Source: Bacteroidaceae bacterium (lineage in GTDB: Bacteria > Bacteroidota > Bacteroidia > Bacteroidales > Bacteroidaceae). Taken from it: a DNA stretch of 5,408 nucleotides. Of this stretch, positions 1 through 5,331 are shown in pieces (the stretch's first letter is position 1; each line of letters starts with the position of its first letter). The translations under genes were made by a program, and so were the position numbers. The stretch spans positions 1 through 5,408 of the forward strand of contig JAFYYO010000118.1 in the NCBI GenBank assembly GCA_017557475.1, in the 5' to 3' direction. The notes under the pieces were generated by a model. The model saw nothing but the letters and a program-made list of their open reading frames with translations, was not told the origin of the DNA and did no database searches.

Positions 1-1319
1 ACATCGTGGTTGTCCTGCAGATAGTCGTTGCTGCCAGGACCAGCGAAATAGCAGGCAATACCAGCACTATAATAGCCATAAGGCGGCAGTCCGAAGATGT
101 TGAAGCCCTCGCTCGTCACTTCTGCTCCCGTATATTCGTTGCCATCGGAGGCTTTGGCAGTCAATTCGTTATTCTTGACAAAGGGGTCATAACCGGTGAT
201 GCGAACCTGTCCGCCTTTGCTGACGGGCTTTTTGTCCCACTCAATCTTCACTGGAGCCACCATCGCTTGGCGAGCATTTCCGAAGCCTCTGGGAGGACGA
301 TGATAGAAGACATACCATTGGCCGTTAATCTCTTGCAGAGAGCCGTGAGTGTTGTGGCCGAAGTTGGTGGTCGTCAGATGAGAGCCGTCTTCATTAAGGA
401 CAACGCCTCTGCTATCGACCAGAACGCCTCCAGACCTCCAAGGACCAAGCGGCGAGTCGCCATAAGCATAGCGAAGAGCGCTATTAGTGTTGCCGAGACC
501 ATATTCCTTGCCACTATAGCCGGAGAAGACCATCACATACTTGTTGCCGACCTGACGAATGGACGAAGCCTCGAAGAAGTTGAAGTCGAGCGGATTCTGG
601 CCTTGATAGAGCGCCTTGTACTCGCTGCCTTCCTTGTCGAGAAGCCTGCCATCGTGACTGCTTGCAGGAATGAAGGGATCTATCAACTCTGTGCCTGGAC
701 GCTTGCTGAACATCGTGTTCTGGTCGAGTTCGCAGGCAGTTGAGTGCTGGAAACCGTAGAAAACATAGGCTCGGAAACCTTTGTCGAAGTCCTTGTCCTT
801 CTTGTCTGTGATGTTCTCGACGAAGACAGAAGGGTCGAAGTCAATCAGCGAGCCCTCGACACAACGAACGCCATCGGGAGTGAGGTTCACAGGTGTGAAG
901 GGACCATTAGGGCGATCACCTTTGCAGACCATCGCCACTCTTCCCCAACCTCGAGAGTGAGGATAGAGCCAGTAGGTCTTCTTGCCTGTTGTCTTGTCCT
1001 TAACTTCCACAAGGTCAGGAGCATACATCGTGTCCCAACGACCATTGACGTACCAAGAAAAGATAGGTCCTTCATCGCGCCAATCAGTGAGATCTTCCAC
1101 TGGAGCCGACCACATACGAACATCGTTGCCGCAGTATTCGGAGTAATGTGTATCGTGCGAACCGATGATATAAGCCCGCAACTTGCCTGGATTATCAGGG
1201 TCTTCGAAGACACGAGGCTCACCATCAGGCAGATGTTCCCAAAGGGGAAGATAAGGGTTTTGAGACTGTCCTGCCAAAGCCATCAGCAGGAAAAGGGATA
1301 AAAAGGATAGCTTTTTCAT
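1..1319 (-). CDS. Secreted glycoside hydrolase family 43 (GH43) protein, C-terminus cut by window edge
   Basis: The frame is open from the ATG at 1319-1317 to the left edge: 439 codons and no stop, so the 3' end is missing. Residues 1-20 form a signal peptide (two Lys, a Leu/Phe-rich core, then ALAGQSQ) without a lipobox, so the product is probably exported to the periplasm or beyond. The GH43 five-bladed propeller catalytic triad can be placed: general base Asp40 in VFEDPD, pKa-modulating Asp162 in DFDPSVF, and general acid Glu250 in FFEASSI. A later-blade His motif, GHNTHGS (321-327), precedes WYVFYHRPP. GH43 enzymes are mostly arabinofuranosidases, xylosidases, arabinanases or galactanases; the subfamily and substrate cannot be fixed here. 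Residues beyond about 380 lie outside the core propeller and may begin an accessory domain. The start lies 4 nt after the alpha-galactosidase stop, so co-transcription is very likely. The upstream bases are A-rich with no Shine-Dalgarno sequence, as is common in Bacteroidetes. Confidence 0.9.
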   Translation of the reverse strand, partial: MKKLSFLSLFLLMALAGQSQNPYLPLWEHLPDGEPRVFEDPDNPGKLRAYIIGSHDTHYSEYCGNDVRMWSAPVEDLTDWRDEGPIFSWYVNGRWDTMYAPDLVEVKDKTTGKKTYWLYPHSRGWGRVAMVCKGDRPNGPFTPVNLTPDGVRCVEGSLIDFDPSVFVENITDKKDKDFDKGFRAYVFYGFQHSTACELDQNTMFSKRPGTELIDPFIPASSHDGRLLDKEGSEYKALYQGQNPLDFNFFEASSIRQVGNKYVMVFSGYSGKEYGLGNTNSALRYAYGDSPLGPWRSGGVLVDSRGVVLNEDGSHLTTTNFGHNTHGSLQEINGQWYVFYHRPPRGFGNARQAMVAPVKIEWDKKPVSKGGQVRITGYDPFVKNNELTAKASDGNEYTGAEVTSEGFNIFGLPPYGYYSAGIACYFAGPGSNDYLQDNHD

Positions 1320-1323
1320 ATTT

Positions 1324-3486
1324 TTAATTTTTCATTATTTCGATGATGTGGCTCACGAGGTCGTTGGCGGAAGTCACCTTGATGCCGACCTTCATCAGAT
1401 AGTCGCCTGTATAGACTTTATCGTTGCAAGAGAGCCAACTTTGCCTGCCAGGCATGAGACAAATCTCCTTCACTCGGTACTTCGCATCTGCATCAAGTCC
1501 TTGCAAACGAGTGTTCAAGAGCCGCTCTCCATAACGAGGATGGACATCGTAGGCAAAGACGATGCTGTGGGTTTTGCTGTCATTAACGCGCTGAACGACA
1601 CAATGTTGTCCTTCATAAGGCGAGACGAGTCGGTAGAGATTGGGCGACCAAATGACTTCCTTCAAACGCTTGTACTCCTTGATGGCCTCGCGACAATACT
1701 GTCTGTCATCATTCGAAAGACCCTTCAAACCGATGTCGAAGCCCAGCTTCCCCTGGAAAGCGACATCCAGACGGAACTTGATGCTCGCCTTTCTGTTCCA
1801 TTCTGTGACATGAGCACACATGGCTTTTGCGGGCATGAACTGCGAGTAACCCCATTGGATGAAAAGTCGCTCGATGGGATCTGTATTGTCGCTGCACCAA
1901 AATTCAGTAAAATAACGAAGTCCCGTCACATCCGACCTTCCGCCTCCACCCGAGCACATCATCATATAGAGGTCAGGATACTTGGCCTGTACTCTGTCGA
2001 GCACCTTGTAGAGTCCACGCACATAATCGACATAGATGTTGCCCTGATTCTCTTTCAAGTACGGGGAATAGATGTTCGTGATGGGCGAGTTGCAATCCCA
2101 CTTCATGAACTTGATGTCGGGATTCTCCTGCATCAGTCCGTCAACGACGCCAAAGACAAAGTCCTGCACCTTTGGATTGCAGAGGTCGAGCACCATTTGA
2201 TTGCGGAAATAATAGGTCTCCCTGGAAGGCAACTGAATGAGCCAATCGGGGTGTTTCTCAGCGAGTTCGCTCTTCGGATTCACCATCTCGGGCTCTATCC
2301 AGATGCCGAAGCTGACACCATTCTCCTGGGCTTTCTTAACAAGATAGGGAATGCCTTGAGGCAACTTATCCTGCGTCACTTGCCAATCTCCCAAGCCAGC
2401 ATGGTCGTCCTTGCGAGGGTACTTGTTGCCGAACCAACCATCATCAAGCAGGAAGAGGTCGACGCCCAAGTCCTTTGCCTCGCCGAAAAGCTCCACAAGC
2501 TTCTCCTCGTTGAAGTCGAAGTAAGTGTTCTCCCAGTTGTTGAGAAGCGTCATTCTGTCATCCTTAGCCTTGTGAAGTTGGTGGTTCATCATCCAACGTT
2601 GGAAGCGACGACTTCCTTCGCCAGTTCCTTTGGCAAGCGTGAAGAAGAAATCAGCCGTTCTAAAAGTCTCGCCCTTCGGCAGAAGATAGGTCGAAGCATC
2701 GTGATTGATGCCGCTCACGACTCGAAGAATATGCTGATTGTCCACTTCGAAGGTGAAGCGGAAGTTGCCTGTCCAGCCTAAAGTGCCCATCAAGACTGTT
2801 CCTTCATTCTCGCTGACAAGACTGCCGAGACCAACCTCGAAGAAAGGCTGAGCCATCATATTTGCTCGAGTTCCCAAGCGAGAATCGACCACTTTCTTGC
2901 CGAACTGAAGCTCCTGACTGAGCATCTGCATCTCCTTTGCCCAATCGCTCGCGAACTCAGTCAAGTAGTAGTTGGGCGCCTCGAAGTAGAGCATCGACGA
3001 AGCATACCTGCCAAGATAGACTTTGCCCTTCTCTTCATGCTTAATCTCAGCCCATTGCTGGATGATATCCTCCTCGGGAAAAGCCTTATAATATAATGTA
3101 ACCTCGACTGGGTAAAGCTCGTCTCGAAGCACGACAGAGGTAAGGTCGCCATCCGTCGAATGCTGGACATATTTCAAGACAGACGTGGGATTCCCGTCAG
3201 CATGACGAATCTCGAAGGTCGGCTCATAGTAATCCTCCGTGCCCATAACCGGGTAAACTTCAAGGCCTTTGATGGTTGAACTGCTCAATCCAGCTTGAGG
3301 CATCGAGAGCTGCGAAAGGTCGGTCTGGCTCGAAAGGCGTTCTCCGAGGTAAGTCTGACAAAGTCGTTTTTGGGAATTAACCTTGAGAACCAGTTGTGTA
3401 TGGTCAGTCTGGATGCTTATCGTTTGAGCCGAAAGGCATAATGAAAGAATGAGAAAATGAAAGAATGAAAGGGTTCGCTTTGTCAT
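1324..3486 (-). CDS. Secreted alpha-galactosidase, glycoside hydrolase family 36 (GH36)
   Basis: This complete 720-residue protein has the usual length of bacterial GH36 enzymes, which remove terminal alpha-1,6-galactose from raffinose-type oligosaccharides, melibiose or galactomannan by a retaining mechanism. Residues 1-20 are a signal peptide ending LSLCLSA; Cys17 is not in a good lipobox, so the product is probably soluble and periplasmic or exported. An N-terminal beta-rich domain (about 21-300) precedes the (beta/alpha)8 catalytic barrel (about 310-600) and a C-terminal beta domain. Diagnostic motifs are NNWENTYFDFNEEKL (316-330), LLDDGWFG (346-353, substrate-binding Asp348/Asp349), GIWIEPEMV (394-402), MKWDCN (461-466, nucleophile Asp464), CSGGGGR (511-517) and CSDNTDPIER (531-540, containing the acid/base Asp, most likely Asp533). 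After KWDCN the sequence is SPI, where many GH36 enzymes have Arg, so specificity could differ from textbook members. It is the first gene of a leftward operon with the GH43 gene. The promoter is probably the TATCTTTG box about 30 nt upstream. No alternative in-frame ATG lies between that box and the chosen start. Confidence 0.96.
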   Translation of the reverse strand: MTKRTLSFFHFLILSLCLSAQTISIQTDHTQLVLKVNSQKRLCQTYLGERLSSQTDLSQLSMPQAGLSSSTIKGLEVYPVMGTEDYYEPTFEIRHADGNPTSVLKYVQHSTDGDLTSVVLRDELYPVEVTLYYKAFPEEDIIQQWAEIKHEEKGKVYLGRYASSMLYFEAPNYYLTEFASDWAKEMQMLSQELQFGKKVVDSRLGTRANMMAQPFFEVGLGSLVSENEGTVLMGTLGWTGNFRFTFEVDNQHILRVVSGINHDASTYLLPKGETFRTADFFFTLAKGTGEGSRRFQRWMMNHQLHKAKDDRMTLLNNWENTYFDFNEEKLVELFGEAKDLGVDLFLLDDGWFGNKYPRKDDHAGLGDWQVTQDKLPQGIPYLVKKAQENGVSFGIWIEPEMVNPKSELAEKHPDWLIQLPSRETYYFRNQMVLDLCNPKVQDFVFGVVDGLMQENPDIKFMKWDCNSPITNIYSPYLKENQGNIYVDYVRGLYKVLDRVQAKYPDLYMMMCSGGGGRSDVTGLRYFTEFWCSDNTDPIERLFIQWGYSQFMPAKAMCAHVTEWNRKASIKFRLDVAFQGKLGFDIGLKGLSNDDRQYCREAIKEYKRLKEVIWSPNLYRLVSPYEGQHCVVQRVNDSKTHSIVFAYDVHPRYGERLLNTRLQGLDADAKYRVKEICLMPGRQSWLSCNDKVYTGDYLMKVGIKVTSANDLVSHIIEIMKN

Positions 3487-3517
3487 GATTTCGTGTCTTA
3501 TTTGAGGGTTTCTGCTG

Positions 3518-3525
3518 CAAAGATA
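3518..3525 (-). promoter_or_regulatory. Bacteroidetes -7 box for the GH36-GH43 operon
   Basis: Read on the minus strand the sequence is TATCTTTG, a full match to the Bacteroidetes housekeeping -7 consensus TAnnTTTG, preceded by TTTTTCG. Transcription would begin near 3514, giving a leader of about 28 nt before the alpha-galactosidase ATG. No clear TTTG -33 box is found 19-21 bp upstream. That position falls inside the heptamer repeat array, which suggests dependence on an activator. The box match is seen; its use is inferred. Confidence 0.65.
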
Positions 3526-3532
3526 CGAAAAA

Positions 3533-3560
3533 GTTTAGAGTTTAGGGGTTAGAGTTTAGA
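3533..3560. repeat. Four tandem 7-bp repeats (GTTTAGA type) between divergent promoters
   Basis: Four contiguous heptamers are present: GTTTAGA (3533), GTTTAGG (3540), GGTTAGA (3547) and GTTTAGA (3554). Units 1 and 4 are identical, unit 2 differs at its last base and unit 3 at its second base. The array sits exactly where the -33 elements of both divergent promoters should lie. It could be a regulator-binding array or a slippage-prone spacer; its role is unknown. Confidence 0.85.
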
Positions 3561-3569
3561 GTTTTTTCG

Positions 3570-3577
3570 TAACTTTG
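3570..3577 (+). promoter_or_regulatory. Bacteroidetes -7 box for the acyltransferase gene
   Basis: TAACTTTG is a full match to the -7 consensus TAnnTTTG, preceded by TTTTTTCG. Transcription would start near 3581, leaving a leader of about 22 nt before the ATG at 3603. At 19 bp upstream there is only GGTT of the heptamer array rather than TTTG, so the -33 element is weak or replaced by a regulator. Confidence 0.65.
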
Positions 3578-3602
3578 TCCTCGATATTGCAGATTAGATA
3601 CT

Positions 3603-4532
3603 ATGCCGCGAATCAAGGAACTCGACTTTCTGAAGGGCGTTCTCATATTGCTCGTCATCAGTTTTCACTTGGTGTGGTTCGAGCAATTGCACCCTGACAT
3701 CAAGCAAGTGGTGTATACTTTCCACATGCCTGGCTTCCTGCTTATATCGGGTTATCTGATGAACATCAGTAAGGAGCCCAAGGACTTCCTGCGAACACTC
3801 CTTTGGTTGGCGGTTCCGTATCTTGTTATGGAGAGCGGATACATCTATATGGCTTCGCTTCTTCCCATAAATGAGCACATCTACAACCTCAATCCGAAGG
3901 TCTTCTTGGACCATCTTTTCCTTCATCCTCTTGGCCCATATTGGTACTTGCATGCTTTGATTCTATGCGGAGGTCTGTACTATTATATATATAATAATGT
4001 GGAGCGAGGACTGATGACGCGATTCCTCTTGATTGGCATAGCCTATTATGTCTGTGCTCATCTCTTGGGCATTCTGTCATTTTCATCTTCCTTGTACTTC
4101 CTTGCAGGAGCAGTTCTTCGTCAAAGCGGCAAGGATTTCCTGCTTTTCTTCCTGCCTACAAGACTCTCTGTCGTAGCTTTCGCCTTATTGGCATGCTTCT
4201 CAAAATACCCTACTCAAGCAAGTTTGAACGGAGCTTTGATAGTCTATTTCGCCATTTCCACCTTGCTTTCTCTCTACGAACATTTGCCCGAAAGAGTGCG
4301 TCAAGCGTTTCTCTTCTTAGGTCGAAACAGCCTGATGCTCTACGTTTTCTCACCCATCTTCACAGTTCTTTGCAAGCAACTTGTCCCTTATCTCAAGTTC
4401 GATCCGACAGGATTGCTCTTCCTGGCAGTCTCTCTCGCTTTTTGTGTGATGGGAAGCCTCTTGATTGCTTGGCTGATGGATTTCGTAGGCATAAGCAAGT
4501 TCTTCTTTGGCAGGAAGGCTTTGTCAATGTGA
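3603..4532 (+). CDS. Integral membrane acyltransferase, acyltransferase-3 family
   Basis: This 309-residue, very hydrophobic protein has the N-terminal signature of acyltransferase-3 membrane enzymes (the OafA/NodX type, Pfam Acyl_transf_3). The signature is RIKELDFLKGVLILLVISFH (residues 3-22), with the conserved His22 at the end of the first membrane segment, followed by FHMPGFLLISGYL (40-52). Further family-like blocks are GPYWYLHALI (111-120) and FLGRNSLMLYVFSP (238-251), where many relatives have His in place of the Phe or Ser after Tyr247-Val248. Hydrophobic stretches suggest eight to ten membrane segments. Such proteins move acyl groups, often acetyl, onto sugars of surface polysaccharides, lipopolysaccharide, peptidoglycan or small molecules; the acceptor cannot be inferred. 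It is shorter than many relatives (about 330-400 residues) but both ends look intact. It is divergent from the glycosidase operon and shares its control region. There is no Shine-Dalgarno sequence before the ATG; the conserved RIKELD motif right after it supports this start. Confidence 0.85.
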   Translation: MPRIKELDFLKGVLILLVISFHLVWFEQLHPDIKQVVYTFHMPGFLLISGYLMNISKEPKDFLRTLLWLAVPYLVMESGYIYMASLLPINEHIYNLNPKVFLDHLFLHPLGPYWYLHALILCGGLYYYIYNNVERGLMTRFLLIGIAYYVCAHLLGILSFSSSLYFLAGAVLRQSGKDFLLFFLPTRLSVVAFALLACFSKYPTQASLNGALIVYFAISTLLSLYEHLPERVRQAFLFLGRNSLMLYVFSPIFTVLCKQLVPYLKFDPTGLLFLAVSLAFCVMGSLLIAWLMDFVGISKFFFGRKALSM

Positions 4533-4578
4533 CATGACTTTTTGTCGCCATTTGTCCGCGAACTTGCCACCAGAAAAG

Positions 4579-4594
4579 TTGGCACGCCTCTTGT
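4579..4594 (+). promoter_or_regulatory. Sigma-54-like -24/-12 promoter upstream of hsp20
   Basis: TTGGCACG-CCTC-TTGT resembles the sigma-54 (RpoN) consensus TTGGCACG-N4-TTGC. The -24 block is perfect and the spacing is exact (10 bp between GG and GT), but the -12 dinucleotide is GT instead of GC. Transcription would start near 4605-4607, about 40 nt before the Hsp20 ATG. A TGCCA/TGGCA inverted repeat (4565-4569, 4580-4584) overlaps the -24 box. The alternative is a sigma-70-type box, TATGTTTA at 4596-4603 (7 of 8 matches, no good -33). Confidence 0.45.
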
Positions 4595-4630
4595 GTATGT
4601 TTAGGTGAAATGTTTAACCAAAATATAAAT

Positions 4631-4636
4631 AGGAGG
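4631..4636 (+). promoter_or_regulatory. Strong Shine-Dalgarno site (AGGAGG) of hsp20
   Basis: A perfect AGGAGG lies 8 nt before the ATG at 4645. It fixes the start codon and is notable because the other three gene starts in this window have no such site and Bacteroidetes genes usually lack one. It points to high translation under stress. Confidence 0.85.
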
Positions 4637-4644
4637 ACACAATT

Positions 4645-5070
4645 ATGTTACCAGTAATGTTTAAGAACAGTTGGTTCCCAACAGTATTCGATGATTTTCT
4701 GAACACTGATCTTATGCCAAGAGCTAACAGCACGGCTCCGGCAGTCAACGTAAAAGAGAGCGAAGATGCTTACACGATGGAACTCGCAGCACCTGGTATC
4801 AAGAAGGAATACTGCCGAGTCAACATCAACGAGGACGGCAACTTGGCTATCGCGATTGAGAACAAGTGCGAACACAAGCACGAGGACAAGAAGCATCACT
4901 ACTTGAGGCGCGAGTTCTCGTACAGTAACTACGAACAGAGCTACACTCTGCCCGATGATGTGGAGCGCGACAAGATTTCCGCTAAGGTTGAGGACGGCAT
5001 CCTGACCGTCACAATGCCAAAGATGGAAAAGGAAGTTAAGAAGTTGAGCAAAGCCATCGAAGTTTCATAA
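4645..5070 (+). CDS. Small heat-shock protein, Hsp20/alpha-crystallin family
   Basis: This complete 141-residue protein is of typical length for bacterial Hsp20 (IbpA-like) chaperones, which assemble into oligomers in the cytosol and hold unfolding proteins without using ATP until ATP-dependent chaperones refold them. A short N-terminal arm (1-30; MFKNSWFPTVFDDFLN) matches those of Bacteroidetes relatives. The alpha-crystallin domain spans about 31-126 and contains AAPGIKKE (48-55), LRREFSYSNYEQSYTLPDDV (87-106), KISAKVEDGILTVTMPK (110-126) and the conserved G-I-L (118-120). The C-terminal I-x-V anchor is IEV (138-140). The loop at 73-86 is rich in Lys, Glu and His and contains Cys75; a second Cys is at 57. 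The AGGAGG at 4631 fixes the start. The gene appears monocistronic, between its own promoter and a strong terminator. The sigma-54-like promoter suggests activator-dependent stress control; no CIRCE (HrcA) element is visible upstream. Confidence 0.96.
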   Translation: MLPVMFKNSWFPTVFDDFLNTDLMPRANSTAPAVNVKESEDAYTMELAAPGIKKEYCRVNINEDGNLAIAIENKCEHKHEDKKHHYLRREFSYSNYEQSYTLPDDVERDKISAKVEDGILTVTMPKMEKEVKKLSKAIEVS

Positions 5071-5090
5071 CTTGGCATTGCATCCAAGAC

Positions 5091-5126
5091 AAAGGAGCAG
5101 CGCTCTTCGGAGCCCTGCTCTTTTTT
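5091..5126 (+). terminator. Intrinsic terminator of hsp20
   Basis: The stem is GAGCAG (5095-5100) and GCTC (5102-5105), a TTCG loop (5106-5109), then GAGC (5110-5113) and CTGCTC (5115-5120). It has one internal C/C mismatch (5101/5114) and is followed by six T residues (5121-5126). The UUCG loop closed by C-G is exceptionally stable. It begins about 20 nt after the hsp20 stop. An upstream A-run (5091-5093) can pair with the T tract. Confidence 0.92.
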
Positions 5127-5310
5127 CGTTTCAAAACGACCCTCAGTTAAAATGAAAACATAACACGTTATCTTTGCCAACGACACACGTTATCTTTGCA
5201 ATCATTACACGTTATCTTTGGCAACGACACTGGGGTTGTTTGGAAACATAACGAGAGCCTCAACACAAAAGAACGTTAAAAAGTTCATAAAGCATAGTGA
5301 TTAGTTCATA
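5127..5310. other. Non-coding spacer between hsp20 terminator and next promoter
   Basis: I see no convincing gene here on either strand. It holds the three-copy 22-bp repeat (described separately), a TGTTT-GG-AAACA inverted repeat (5237-5248), an imperfect palindrome with GAAC/GTTC ends (5271-5286), and two direct copies of AGTTCATA (5282-5289 and 5303-5310; 21-bp period) just before the final promoter. The last three are short and could be chance or operator sites. Confidence 0.5.
5163..5228 (+). repeat. Three tandem 22-bp repeats with core ACACGTTATCTTTG
   Basis: The 14-bp core ACACGTTATCTTTG occurs perfectly at 5163-5176, 5185-5198 and 5207-5220, an exact 22-bp period (about two helical turns). 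The 8-bp spacers are CCAACGAC, CAATCATT and GCAACGAC; the first and third differ by one base. Each core ends in TATCTTTG, which fits the Bacteroidetes -7 consensus, but the repeat spacing does not give the 19-21 bp separation from a TTTG -33 box. It may be a regulator-binding array, stacked promoters or a dispersed repeat. It is too short and its spacers too small for CRISPR. Confidence 0.9.
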
Positions 5311-5327
5311 GTTTTTTCGTATTTTTG
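5311..5327 (+). promoter_or_regulatory. Bacteroidetes promoter -7 region for the right-edge gene
   Basis: GTTTTTTCGTATTTTTG contains the -7 box TATTTTTG (5320-5327) and matches the acyltransferase promoter segment at 3561-3577 except at the two free positions of TAnnTTTG. The usual start point, about 4 nt after the box, would fall near 5331, right at the ATG (5332), so the transcript may be nearly leaderless. No good TTTG -33 box is seen; TTAG at 5301-5304 is the nearest candidate. Confidence 0.6.
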
Positions 5328-5331
5328 CGAC

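Larger units (their letters stand above)
3518..3577. repeat. 15-bp inverted repeat forming a mirror-image divergent promoter
   Basis: The left arm CAAAGATACGAAAAA (3518-3532) is the reverse complement of the right arm TTTTTCGTAACTTTG (3563-3577) at 14 of 15 positions. The arms are 30 bp apart, and the gap consists of the heptamer array plus two T residues. Each arm carries the -7 box of the promoter firing outward from it, so the alpha-galactosidase operon and the acyltransferase gene share one nearly symmetric control region of about 60 bp. Confidence 0.8.

Noticed and set aside
6..1301. Two back-to-back plus-strand open frames opposite the GH43 gene (6-743, 744-1301)
   Set aside because: They are in the same antisense codon alignment, explained by codon bias; the minus-strand frame carries a signal peptide and the GH43 catalytic triad.
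1348..2781. 477-codon open frame on the plus strand opposite the GH36 gene
   Set aside because: It is codon-aligned antisense to GH36, so its stops would need TTA, CTA or TCA codons in the real gene, which this genome avoids. The translation has no recognisable domain, whereas the minus strand has full GH36 motifs.
3321..3486. Lipoprotein signal in the GH36 N-terminus (Cys17)
   Set aside because: The residues before Cys17 are L-S-L; a lipobox needs Gly, Ala or Ser just before the Cys. A standard signal peptidase site after LSA fits better.
4193..4537. 114-codon open frame overlapping the acyltransferase gene in another frame
   Set aside because: It is entirely inside or just past a gene with strong family motifs, has low-complexity content and no recognisable domain or start signal.
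4522..4543. Possible terminator after the acyltransferase gene (TGTCA-ATG-TGACA, then TGAC and five T)
   Set aside because: The stem is only 5 bp, overlaps the stop codon and is separated from the T-run by 4 nt; too weak to call.
4541..4644. HrcA-type CIRCE element upstream of hsp20
   Set aside because: I looked for the TTAGCACTC / GAGTGCTAA inverted repeat and did not find it.
5163..5228. CRISPR-like array
   Set aside because: The 14-bp repeats with 8-bp spacers are far shorter than CRISPR units, two of the spacers are nearly identical, and no cas gene is visible.
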